DNA from: Clostridiales bacterium
GTDB lineage: Bacteria > Bacillota > Clostridia > Oscillospirales > QAMX01
Length of the DNA: 11,764 nt
Direction: 5' to 3'
Assembly: GCA_012841675.1 (NCBI GenBank)
Contig: DUUG01000187.1
Coordinates: 1-11,764, forward strand
A program made the position numbers and the translations under genes. Below the pieces are notes generated by a model. It was not told where the DNA came from. It was given only the letters and a program-made list of their open reading frames with translations, and did no database searches. Position 1 is the first letter of the stretch, and each line of letters starts with the position of its first letter. Positions 1 to 6,192 of the stretch are shown here, piece after piece.

Positions 1-52
1 CATACAGGCAGAGAAGGCCGAAAGCCGCCAGACCGAGGGAGATTTCCAGCAT
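1..52 (-). CDS. Start of an unknown membrane protein gene (partial)
   Basis: Only the first 17 codons are in the window. The reading is MLEISLGLAAFGLLCLY, a hydrophobic stretch that looks like an N-terminal membrane segment or signal anchor. The start is supported by an AAAAGGAGGG ribosome binding site 5 bases before the ATG and by a near-consensus promoter further upstream. It lies downstream of csaB on the same strand, but a strong terminator and its own promoter separate the two, so it is probably a separate transcription unit. Function cannot be told from so few residues. Confidence 0.7.
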   Translation of the reverse strand, partial: MLEISLGLAAFGLLCLY

Positions 53-87
53 GGGAACCCTCCTTTTTGAGCCTATTAAGGAATTTT

Positions 88-116
88 ATTATATCCTTAT
101 AAAGGTAACAAGTCAA
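88..116 (-). promoter_or_regulatory. Promoter of the partial gene at the left edge
   Basis: On the minus strand there is a TTGACT -35 (111-116), a 17-bp spacer and a perfect TATAAT -10 (88-93), about 36 bases before the start codon. A further TTGACA lies 13 bases upstream of the -35. The region is AT-rich, as expected for a housekeeping sigma factor promoter. Confidence 0.75.
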
Positions 117-176
117 GAACTTTTGTCAATTATTGTAAGAAATTTCTAAAAAAAGTAATAGAATCAAATATTCTGT

Positions 177-241
177 AAAAAAAAAGGCCCGCGTCCAAGA
201 GGAAAACCTGCCGAAAGCATGGATTTTTCTTGTACGCGGGC
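177..241 (-). terminator. Rho-independent terminator of the GT4-csaB gene
   Basis: A long rod-like hairpin has an 8-bp GC-rich base, GCCCGCGT (187-194) with ACGCGGGC (234-241). It continues inward with CAAGA/TCTTG, AAAA/TTTT and CC-TGC/GCA-GG pairs around a CGAAA loop. Read on the minus strand it is followed by a run of nine T (177-185). It lies about 90 bases after the csaB stop codon, so it ends that transcript before the next promoter. Confidence 0.85.
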
Positions 242-257
242 TGTGTTTTTGTCGAAT

Positions 258-305
258 GGTTACATCAAGGGCAGAAAGCTGCGTTAAGCCTGCAATCATG
301 TAACC
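258..305 (-). other. Possible hairpin in the 3' untranslated region of csaB
   Basis: GGTTACAT (258-265) and ATGTAACC (298-305) are perfect inverted arms. GCAG (271-274) and CTGC (290-293) can form an inner stem. It sits between the csaB stop codon and the terminator. It has no T-tract of its own, and no known RNA family is recognised. Confidence 0.3.
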
Positions 306-332
306 GAACCATGTAAAAGTGATTTTCGCCGG

Positions 333-2573
333 TCAGGAAAAGAGCAGGTTTTTTGCTTCTTCCATGTTGGCCAGACGGGCATCCTGCATGGAGCGCAGCG
401 TCTTTGGTTCAATAGCGTGAGAATCGGCGGAGGAGCTTAGAGCCTTATCAATGGCGTCTGTTAAGACAGAGGTAGACAGCCCTCTCAAACGAATACAGGG
501 GAAATGGGGCATGTCCTTTAAGAAGCTTTCCACCTTCACGTCGTAGGAGAGGCCGACCATGGGCACACCGGCTGCCGCTGCGAAAACCAAAGAGTGGAGC
601 CGCATACCGAAGACAAGCTTCATACGCGAAATAACGCCCATAACCTCCCTTGCGTTGTGACTTTGGCGGAAGATCACATGGGGTACTGTGAGCTTGGCCG
701 ACAGCGCCTCTAATATATCCAAGTCAGCAGGGTATCCCATGGGAAACAGCAGAGGTGTAAGCCCGTGTTTTTTATACACATACTCCGCAGCTTCTGCCAC
801 CACATCCAGCGAATTTCGGAACTTTCCCCAATCTCTTAAGGAAAAACCCGCGTAGGCAACGTGGGCAGGGGCGTTTTCCTCGTTAAAGATGGCATCGATC
901 CGGGACGGGTCGGCAGGGGAAAGGGCCAGCGCGGGGTCAGCCGTTAAGCACATTTTCGGCTTTGTAACGCCAAGTAAAAACAGCTCGCGCATGGAAATAT
1001 CATCGCGCAAGGTAATAACATGGGCATGGCGGTTTAAAATCCTGCCGGCGGCCTTCCGGTTGCCGGGGCGGCGAATAGGGCCGATGCCGCAGCCATAGAG
1101 CATGGTTTTGGCGCCGAACAGCTTGGCCATCCAAATGGAATAGAGATAGTATCGGATAGAGCGGGTGCTGGTATTGTCGGCAATGAGAGTTCCTCCGCCG
1201 TTGATATACAGCTTTGTTTTAAACAGTCGCCAGGCGTACAGCGGAAAGTTGAAGGTGTGTATGGTGTTAATGCGGTATTCCAGCCGCGTTTTCATAGGAT
1301 TTCGAGAAATGACGGTAATGTCCAGGTCGGGGTCTATGCTGCGCAGGGACTCGGTGATGGCCTCCATAATGGCGTCATCGCCTACGTTGCCCCGGCCATA
1401 GGCGCCGCAGAGAATCACCCGGTCGCGACGGGTCTTCGGGCGGCTGGACCGGCGGCATATGGTTTCATAGATGGCAAGCTGGGTGTTCTTCATGGCCTCA
1501 ATGGAATAGAGCTTTGCCGCCTTTTCCGCAAGCTTTTTGGAAAACTCGATCCGTTTTTCCTTGTCTCGGGCAAAAGCCAAAAGGTATTCCGCCAAGGCGT
1601 CTTTATCCCCCGGCGTGAAAATAAAGCCGTTGACGCCGTGGTCAATGAGCTTTGGCATACCGCCTACCCGGCTGCAAATGGTGGCACGGCCGGCGCGGAT
1701 GCCTTCCAAAACGGAATAGGGGAAGGATTCGGTCAGCGAGGTCAGGGTGTTGATGTCTAAAGCCGTTAAAAACCGCCCCATTTCGCGAATCCAGCCGGCA
1801 AAGCAGATTCGATCGGCCAATCCTGTGGCCTTGGCAATGGATGCCAGCTTTTCCCGTTCCTCGCCGTCGCCGGCAATGACGAGCTTCAGCTTTGGCTCCT
1901 CTCTGGCGGCTTTGGCGAACCCTTCGATTAAGGTGCCAATATCCTTCACAGGGTGCATGCGGGCGGCAATGCCGACCACAATGTCGCCTGCATTGTAGTT
2001 AAGCCCGAGAGAGCGGAGATAGGCGGCTCGGCGGGTCGGGTCGTCGGCTTCGGCACGGTCGTAGGGGGTAAAGTCGATGCCGTTGTAGATGGTAAAAATC
2101 TGGTGGGGAGGGAACCCTCTTTTAATAAGCATATCCACAAATGCGTCGGAAACTCCAATGTGGTAATCCACCACCCGAAGCGCCAGCCGGTTGAGCAGTC
2201 CGTTGGTTAAGTTTTTCAGGGGCTTGCCCATATAGTCTCGCCGGTAATCGGAATGCACCGTGGTAACCACCGGGCGCTTGTGCCAAGGCTTTAAAAACGT
2301 GCCCATGACGTTGCCCTTGGCGCCATGGCAGTGGATCAGATCGAATTTTCCTTCTAAAAGGATTTTCCGAACCTTTGCAATGGCAGTAAAAGGGTTTTTA
2401 TCGTCAACGACTTCGATATTAAGGCCCATACTGCGCCCCTCTTGGGCAAACTGTCCCTCACGCAGGGAGATTAATGTAACGTCAATTTCCTTAGAAAGCT
2501 CGGCAATAAGCGAGAGAACGTGGGTTTTGGCACCGCCGACATCGCCACCGCCGATTAAATGGGCAACTTTCAT
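333..2573 (-). CDS. csaB: GT4 glycosyltransferase fused to CsaB-like polysaccharide pyruvyl transferase
   Basis: This 746-residue protein has two enzymes in one chain. Residues 1 to about 372 are a GT-B fold GT4 glycosyltransferase: an N-terminal GGGDVGGAKTHV loop, the IAARMHPVKD and IAGDGEER segments, and the family E-x7-E motif ESFPYSVLE (282-290). After a basic linker (about 374-384), residues 385-746 match CsaB pyruvyl transferases: CGAYGRGNVGDDAI (389-402), YINGGGTLIAD, GCGIGPI and GMRLHSL (656-662). CsaB puts a pyruvate ketal on the secondary cell wall polymer that anchors SLH-domain surface proteins; the GT4 half probably adds a sugar in the same pathway (inference). CsaB alone is usually about 360 residues, so the fusion is notable. 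An upstream in-frame TTG (2583-2585) overlaps the GGAGG ribosome binding site, so the ATG at 2573 is the likelier start. A terminator-like hairpin lies just before that site. Confidence 0.85.
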   Translation of the reverse strand: MKVAHLIGGGDVGGAKTHVLSLIAELSKEIDVTLISLREGQFAQEGRSMGLNIEVVDDKNPFTAIAKVRKILLEGKFDLIHCHGAKGNVMGTFLKPWHKRPVVTTVHSDYRRDYMGKPLKNLTNGLLNRLALRVVDYHIGVSDAFVDMLIKRGFPPHQIFTIYNGIDFTPYDRAEADDPTRRAAYLRSLGLNYNAGDIVVGIAARMHPVKDIGTLIEGFAKAAREEPKLKLVIAGDGEEREKLASIAKATGLADRICFAGWIREMGRFLTALDINTLTSLTESFPYSVLEGIRAGRATICSRVGGMPKLIDHGVNGFIFTPGDKDALAEYLLAFARDKEKRIEFSKKLAEKAAKLYSIEAMKNTQLAIYETICRRSSRPKTRRDRVILCGAYGRGNVGDDAIMEAITESLRSIDPDLDITVISRNPMKTRLEYRINTIHTFNFPLYAWRLFKTKLYINGGGTLIADNTSTRSIRYYLYSIWMAKLFGAKTMLYGCGIGPIRRPGNRKAAGRILNRHAHVITLRDDISMRELFLLGVTKPKMCLTADPALALSPADPSRIDAIFNEENAPAHVAYAGFSLRDWGKFRNSLDVVAEAAEYVYKKHGLTPLLFPMGYPADLDILEALSAKLTVPHVIFRQSHNAREVMGVISRMKLVFGMRLHSLVFAAAAGVPMVGLSYDVKVESFLKDMPHFPCIRLRGLSTSVLTDAIDKALSSSADSHAIEPKTLRSMQDARLANMEEAKNLLFS

Positions 2574-2583
2574 AGCTTCCTCC

Positions 2584-2615
2584 AAAAGAAGGCCGGGAAA
2601 ATAGTTTTCCCGGCC
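2584..2615 (-). terminator. Terminator-like hairpin directly upstream of the csaB ribosome binding site
   Basis: GGCCGGGAAAA (2591-2601) and TTTTCCCGGCC (2605-2615) form a perfect 11-bp stem with a 3-base loop. On the minus strand it is followed by TTCTTTT and then at once by the GGAGG of csaB. It may end an upstream transcript, such as the 6S-like RNA, or act as an attenuator for csaB. The T-tract is broken by a C, so termination may be partial. Confidence 0.6.
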
Positions 2616-2628
2616 GTTTCCATACTAA

Positions 2629-2650
2629 GTATACACAGCGTATACACAGC
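2629..2650. repeat. Tandem 11-bp repeat upstream of csaB
   Basis: GTATACACAGC occurs twice with no gap (2629-2639 and 2640-2650). On the minus strand the proximal copy holds TATACT, a good -10 box, about 60 bases before the csaB start, but I see no clear -35 at 16-18 bp. It could be part of the csaB promoter or a regulator site. Confidence 0.45.
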
Positions 2651-2654
2651 TAAA

Positions 2655-2865
2655 ATTGCGAAACCCGCGAGGACCGCGTTCCGTTCGATAAATAACCTGC
2701 ACATTATCAGCAGGTGGGCGACCTCTCCGACGCTTTACTGCTTCCAACATCCCGCACAATCGTGCGGGGAGGCCTGCAAACCACGGCGGAAGCCCGGAAG
2801 CCCGTTATCGAGTTTTGTGGGTTAAATACAAATCAAAATCGCGAGAACCGCAGGCTAATACAAAT
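2655..2865 (-). ncRNA. ssrS: Probable 6S RNA
   Basis: No protein gene fits this gap. On the minus strand it folds as a long interrupted rod. The closing arms AGCCTGCG (about 2848-2855) and CGCGGGTT pair with wobbles. A GCTTCC/GGAAGC stem lies further in (2740-2745 with 2788-2793 or 2796-2801). The tip is a perfect CCCGCAC/GTGCGGG hairpin (2751-2768). On the 3' side of the central region a small ACCTGC/GCAGGT hairpin (2695-2715) is preceded by GGTCGCCC and followed by TATTTATCGAACGG. This layout and the CCTGCGGT start resemble 6S RNAs of Firmicutes, which bind housekeeping RNA polymerase by mimicking an open promoter. Ends are approximate. The promoter is unclear: an AT-rich TAGTAT lies at 2872-2877 without a good -35. 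The call rests on memory of the family's layout, not on a model search. Confidence 0.55.
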
Positions 2866-2911
2866 CTGCATATACTATTTATGTGTTGTTGCGAGGCGGG
2901 CCCGAAAGATA

Positions 2912-3229
2912 CTAAAGTTCTTGTTCGTCCTCATCGAAGAGGTCAGGGCCTTCATCCATTTCTTCAAAACGAGCCAAAAACAGCTCAAATACGGTTTCAA
3001 GCTCATTTTCATCATCCAGCGTGACGAGCATTTCCTCGCCGTCTGTTTCTTCTACTTTCAGAACGATCAGCTCGGCTGTATCGTCCAGCTCGTCCTCCGG
3101 CTGTTCCGCGGAGATAAAGGCCATATAGGTTTGGCCGTTGTACTCCATGGTATCCAGATGTTCCAGCTCAATTTCGTTGCCTTGTTCATCCGTCAGCGTG
3201 ATGAAATCATTTCCGTATTCAGAATGCAT
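2912..3229 (-). CDS. DUF1292 (YrzB/UPF0473-like) small acidic protein
   Basis: This 105-residue, strongly acidic protein opens MHSEYGNDFITLTDEQGNEI, the typical DUF1292 start, in which an ITL-DE-GNE strand leads into a beta-rich acidic domain. The middle has the expected YNGQTYMAFISAE and LIVLKVEE strands, and the end is helical (VFELFLARFEEMDEG). The family is common in Firmicutes, often near ruvX-type genes, and its function is unknown. An ATG 12 codons further upstream is in frame, but AAGGAGG lies 8 bases before the ATG at 3229, so that start is preferred. A small GCGGC/GCCGC hairpin (3247-3261) sits just upstream of the ribosome binding site. The gene stands alone between its own promoter and the 6S-like RNA. 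Confidence 0.8.
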   Translation of the reverse strand: MHSEYGNDFITLTDEQGNEIELEHLDTMEYNGQTYMAFISAEQPEDELDDTAELIVLKVEETDGEEMLVTLDDENELETVFELFLARFEEMDEGPDLFDEDEQEL

Positions 3230-3291
3230 GGCAATTGCCTCCTTGGGCGGCCTTATGCCGCTCACAAATTCATACCTGTTAGGTTACTCAT

Positions 3292-3320
3292 ATTATAGCA
3301 CAAGTAGAAGAATTCTACAA
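3292..3320 (-). promoter_or_regulatory. Promoter of the DUF1292 gene with an inverted repeat
   Basis: The minus strand has TTGTAG (3315-3320), a 17-bp spacer and a perfect TATAAT (3292-3297). A perfect inverted repeat, GTAGAA-GAA-TTCTAC (3304-3318), covers the spacer and the edge of the -35 and could be an operator. Confidence 0.6.
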
Positions 3321-3338
3321 GCCAAACGGAAGGGAAAT

Positions 3339-3369
3339 TTGACTTCGAATACAAAGATAGCTCTATAAT
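3339..3369 (+). promoter_or_regulatory. Weak second promoter upstream of the T-box
   Basis: TTGACT (3339-3344) and TATAAT (3364-3369) are good boxes but lie 19 bp apart, longer than ideal. No gene starts nearby. If active, it would feed into the T-box leader or make a short transcript. Apart from the possible ATCGG/CCGAT stem, the AT-rich stretch to 3480 shows nothing else. Confidence 0.25.
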
Positions 3370-3480
3370 ACCATAAAAATTTGTGGAAAATATTAAGACT
3401 TTTGGGAAATCGGAAAAAACCACCGATATGTAAGCAAAATTAGGAAAGGAAAAACCGCGTTTTATTTTGCGAAAAAAGGC

Positions 3481-3509
3481 TTGACAAGGGCCTTGAAATA
3501 TGCTTTAAT
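3481..3509 (+). promoter_or_regulatory. Promoter of the T-box leader
   Basis: A consensus TTGACA (3481-3486), a 17-bp spacer and TTTAAT (3504-3509) predict a start near 3516, a few bases before the first paired element of the T-box. This is one of the best promoters in the window. Confidence 0.8.
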
Positions 3510-3517
3510 ATTCGAAA

Positions 3518-3755
3518 CCGTTGAGGAAGAAGTAAAACCGAAACGCAGGCGTGTTAGAGAGCCGGGGGTAGGTGAAAGCCCGGACGCTGTTGCGGCGGAC
3601 AAATGGGCTTCCGAGGGTGCGGCACAAAGGCGTTTTGCTTAGTATGCCGCAACGTTACCCGCGTTAAGGGCTTTGAGCGGGCGCATTTTTGCGCCAAGCA
3701 AGGTGGTACCGCAGGCTAGAAGTCTGTCCTTGAGGATAAGGGCAGGCTTTTTTGT
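3518..3755 (+). promoter_or_regulatory. T-box leader, tryptophan (UGG) specifier
   Basis: All main T-box parts are visible. Stem I has a basal GGAAG/CTTCC helix, an AGTA-containing left side of the specifier loop, the AGAGAG and GGTGAAA elements in the distal arm (3557-3578), and a right-side loop reading ACAAATGGG. TGG (3604-3606) followed by one purine and then the basal helix is the canonical specifier position, so the leader should sense uncharged tRNA-Trp. A GGCGCA/TGCGCC hairpin (3680-3695) could be stem III. The T-box sequence AAGGTGGTACCGC lies at 3700-3712, and AAGG can pair with CCTT (3728-3731) to form the antiterminator. The nearest matching gene is trpB at 4631, but an opposing gene lies between. 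The tRNA-pairing bulge is UGGU, which pairs best with an A discriminator base; bacterial tRNA-Trp usually has G, leaving a G-U wobble. Confidence 0.9.
3721..3754 (+). terminator. T-box terminator
   Basis: AGTCTGTCCTT (3721-3731) pairs with AAGGGCAGGCT (3738-3748) in 11 pairs around a GAGGAT loop, followed by a T run to 3753. Its left arm shares CCTT with the antiterminator, so the two structures exclude each other as expected for tRNA-controlled antitermination. Confidence 0.9.
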
Positions 3756-3817
3756 TTTAGTTTTTTGCGGTGCGGATATTGGGCCGTATTTTAGGGAACC
3801 GTGAGGATAGCAAGCTT

Positions 3818-4507
3818 TTATTTTACGGTAAACAGAAAGGCCCGTCCTTTCTCTCCGGCACGAAGGAGAGTATCATGGGCCTGCAAAAACTGCAGAGCAT
3901 ACCATGCCTTTCTGGGAGAGAGTTTGGCGGCTTTGGCAAACTCCTTTTGCGTAAAGGGGTCGCCAAGATCCGGAAGCAGCGCGCGGCAGTCGGCGGGCGT
4001 TTCAATTTTCACCGTCTGCCCGAAAGACAATGGAATTCGGTCGCAGCGAGAAGAGCCTTTTTTGCCGTCCTTGCTCCAGCCGTTTAAATAGCGGAATTCC
4101 TCAATCTCCGCCGGTATGACCCAAAAGGAAAGCCCCTTGGAAAAGGCAAGGGGGCCGAGCTGATACAGCTCGGGCAAAATAGCGACAGGCAGTTCTTTTT
4201 TAGGCGAAAGGCGGCCGCCGGTTATTTCGCCCGTCTCAACGTCAATCCAGTAAAGGCGCTTGGTTTCGGCAATGGGGTAGACCACCGTAACCGGACAGGC
4301 AGCCAAAAAGGTCGAAAGTTTATTTTTCAGGCGATAAAACTGCCCCGTCTGCACCTCGAAAATCCGGTCGCCTGTGTAAATATCGGCAACATAAGGGCCG
4401 AGCCGGACTTCATGGGTGGCAGGATCCGGCGAAAGCCGGGACTTTATAGCCGCGTGCAGCGTTTTTTCGCCCAAAGTTCCGATAACCGGGGGGTTATTGG
4501 CTTCCAC
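3818..4507 (-). CDS. Unknown protein, possible nuclease-like fold with C-terminal winged helix
   Basis: This 229-residue soluble protein starts at GTG (4505-4507), supported by GGGAGG 7 bases upstream. I recognise it as a type of uncharacterised protein seen in Clostridia but know no function. Residues 10-62 (GTLGEKTLHAAIKSRL, then VADIYTGDRIFEVQTGQF) place an early E14, then D42 and E51-V-Q53, which resembles the core of a PD-(D/E)XK nuclease fold with Q in place of K; this is an inference from spacing. The middle (105-150) contains YLNGWSKDGKKGS and CDRIPL segments. Residues 185-228 look like a winged helix (FTQKEFAKAAKLSPRKAWYA, then a GRAFLF wing strand). The gene lies on the opposite strand between the trp T-box and trpB, converging on the T-box terminator, so read-through from the T-box would be antisense to all of it. 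Confidence 0.8.
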   Translation of the reverse strand: MEANNPPVIGTLGEKTLHAAIKSRLSPDPATHEVRLGPYVADIYTGDRIFEVQTGQFYRLKNKLSTFLAACPVTVVYPIAETKRLYWIDVETGEITGGRLSPKKELPVAILPELYQLGPLAFSKGLSFWVIPAEIEEFRYLNGWSKDGKKGSSRCDRIPLSFGQTVKIETPADCRALLPDLGDPFTQKEFAKAAKLSPRKAWYALQFLQAHDTLLRAGEKGRAFLFTVK

Positions 4508-4589
4508 GGTTTGGCCTCCCTTCTTTAAATAGGCTGGTTTGGCGTTGGAGCCATTTTATATGGAAAAATGCGCGCTTGCGCGTGTGATG

Positions 4590-4618
4590 ATTATAACACA
4601 AAGCTCAATGTTCAGGAA
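4590..4618 (-). promoter_or_regulatory. Possible promoter of the minus-strand gene, inside the trpB leader
   Basis: The minus strand has a perfect TATAAT (4590-4595) with a weak TTCCTG (4613-4618) 17 bp upstream, overlapping the trpB ribosome binding site region. Just downstream on that strand is a small GCGC/GCGC hairpin (4570-4581) followed by ATTTTT. On the plus strand between 4508 and 4630 I find only a TATAAC without a good -35, so trpB has no clear promoter of its own. Confidence 0.35.
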
Positions 4619-4630
4619 AGGAGAACGCTT

Positions 4631-5998
4631 ATGGACATTCCCTACAAGATTTATTTAAATGAAGAAGAGATGCCCAAGGCTTGGTACAATATAAAAGCCG
4701 ACATGAAAGAGCAGCACGATCCGTTCCTCCACCCAGCCACCGGTAAGCCCTGCACCAAGGAGGACCTGCTTCCCGTTTTCTGCGAGGAGTTGATCGACCA
4801 GGAGCTGAATACCACGGACCGTTTTATCGAAATTCCCGAGGAGATTCGCAATTTTTATCGGATGTTCCGTCCGTCGCCCGTGGTGCGCGCCTATTGTCTC
4901 GAAAAGGCGCTGGATACCCCGGCCCGGATTTTCTACAAATTTGAAGGGGCCAACACTTCCGGCTCTCACAAATTAAACTCCGCCGCAGCGCAGGTGTACT
5001 ATGCCAAGAAGCAGGGCATTACCCACCTGACGACGGAAACGGGGGCGGGACAGTGGGGCACGGCCCTTTCCATGGCTTGCGCCTACTTTGACGTGGATTT
5101 GACCGTTTATATGGTCAAGGGTTCGGCCCTGCAGAAGCCCTACCGCAAATCCATTATGGAAACCTACGGTGCCAAGGTCATTTCGTCGCCTTCGGATACG
5201 ACGGAGGTGGGCCGGAAAATTCTGGAGGAAAACCCCGATACTTCAGGCAGCTTAGGCTGTGCCATTTCCGAGGCCATTGAAACCTCGGTTAAGACGGAAA
5301 ACTGCCGGTATGTGCTTGGTTCGGTGCTGGATCATGTGCTTATGCACCAGTCGGTCATCGGATTGGAAGCAAAGATTGCCCTGGATAAATATGGCGTGTA
5401 CCCCGATGTGGTAATCGGCTGCGCCGGCGGCGGCTCGAACCTGGGAGGTCTAATTTCGGCGTATATGGCCGATAAGCTGCAGGGCAAGAAGGCGCCGAAG
5501 TTTATTGCGGTGGAGCCGCTTTCCTGCCCCTCTTTGAGCCGGGGCAAATATGCCTACGACTTTGGAGACACGGGTCAAATTACGCCGCTCATTAAGATGT
5601 ACACCTTAGGCGCCGGCTTCATGCCCGCTCCCAACTATGCCGGCGGTCTTCGGTACCATGGCATGAGCCCGGTTATTTCCAAGCTGTACCATGACGGGTT
5701 TATCGACGAGGTTCGTGCCGAGGAGCAGCGCCGTGTGTTTGATGCCGCGACCCTCTTTGCCCGGGTAGAAGGCACGCTGCCTGCGCCTGAGTCTGCGCAT
5801 GCCATTCGTGTGGCCATTGATGAGGCGCTTGCCTGCAAGGAAACCGGCGAGGCGAAAGATATTCTGTTCGGCCTGACCGGCACAGGCTATTTCGATATGA
5901 CGGCATATGCCAGCTACCACGAGGGCACTATGAGCGATTATATCCCCAGCGATGAGGAGCTGGAGGCAAGCTTTGCCAAGCTTCCGAAGGTGGAATAG
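4631..5998 (+). CDS. trpB: Tryptophan synthase beta chain, TrpB2 type
   Basis: This 455-residue PLP enzyme condenses serine with indole to make tryptophan in the cytoplasm. It belongs to the long, stand-alone TrpB2 group rather than the roughly 400-residue TrpB1 that partners TrpA: it has the extended N-terminal region (MDIPYKIYLNEEEMPKAWYN) and the PSPVVRAYCLEKAL substrate segment. The PLP lysine lies in GSHKLNSA (K114). ETGAGQWGTAL (136-146) carries the catalytic glutamate loop, and GCAGGGSNLGG (263-273) is the PLP-phosphate loop. The ATG at 4631 has AAAGGAG 7 bases upstream; in-frame codons before it lack such a site. No other trp genes are in the window, which fits indole salvage, but a distant trp operon is possible. 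The Trp T-box 875 bases upstream is the likely ancestral or current control. Confidence 0.92.
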   Translation: MDIPYKIYLNEEEMPKAWYNIKADMKEQHDPFLHPATGKPCTKEDLLPVFCEELIDQELNTTDRFIEIPEEIRNFYRMFRPSPVVRAYCLEKALDTPARIFYKFEGANTSGSHKLNSAAAQVYYAKKQGITHLTTETGAGQWGTALSMACAYFDVDLTVYMVKGSALQKPYRKSIMETYGAKVISSPSDTTEVGRKILEENPDTSGSLGCAISEAIETSVKTENCRYVLGSVLDHVLMHQSVIGLEAKIALDKYGVYPDVVIGCAGGGSNLGGLISAYMADKLQGKKAPKFIAVEPLSCPSLSRGKYAYDFGDTGQITPLIKMYTLGAGFMPAPNYAGGLRYHGMSPVISKLYHDGFIDEVRAEEQRRVFDAATLFARVEGTLPAPESAHAIRVAIDEALACKETGEAKDILFGLTGTGYFDMTAYASYHEGTMSDYIPSDEELEASFAKLPKVE

Positions 5999-6020
5999 TC
6001 GTTTTCGGTTTTGTTATGGG

Positions 6021-6050
6021 AATCCCCCGCCGAATTTCCGGCGGGGGATT
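6021..6050. terminator. Strong hairpin between converging genes
   Basis: AATCCCCCGCCG (6021-6032) and CGGCGGGGGATT (6039-6050) form a perfect 12-bp stem with a 6-base loop, 22 bases after the trpB stop codon and between trpB and the converging lipoprotein gene. Neither side has a proper T-tract, so it may be a weak two-way terminator or protect 3' ends. The 142 bases from here to 6192 hold nothing I can name. Confidence 0.6.
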
Positions 6051-6192
6051 GAAATTATATAAGGACGGATAGCCGTAGTGCAGGTCCCGATTTCAGGAAG
6101 GTGGCTCTGAATCAGGTGACGAGTGCAAGTTCTGTTACATGACGGGACATGCGTTGCATAGGAAATGCGCCAGGTGGTTGTTTGCGTGCATC

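Noticed and set aside
1257..1760. A 167-codon plus-strand ORF across the csaB gene
   Set aside because: It is a shadow on the opposite strand of a well-supported coding region and lacks family features or a ribosome binding site.
2574..2585. TTG at 2585 as the start of the GT4-CsaB protein
   Set aside because: It lies within the GGAGG ribosome binding site of the better ATG at 2573.
2559..3298. Plus-strand ORFs across the 6S-like and DUF1292 region
   Set aside because: They read through structured RNA and through the reverse of the DUF1292 gene, with no ribosome binding sites.
3770..4091. Plus-strand ORFs just after the T-box as its target gene
   Set aside because: They are shadows of the minus-strand gene, have no ribosome binding site and do not resemble any tryptophan-related protein.
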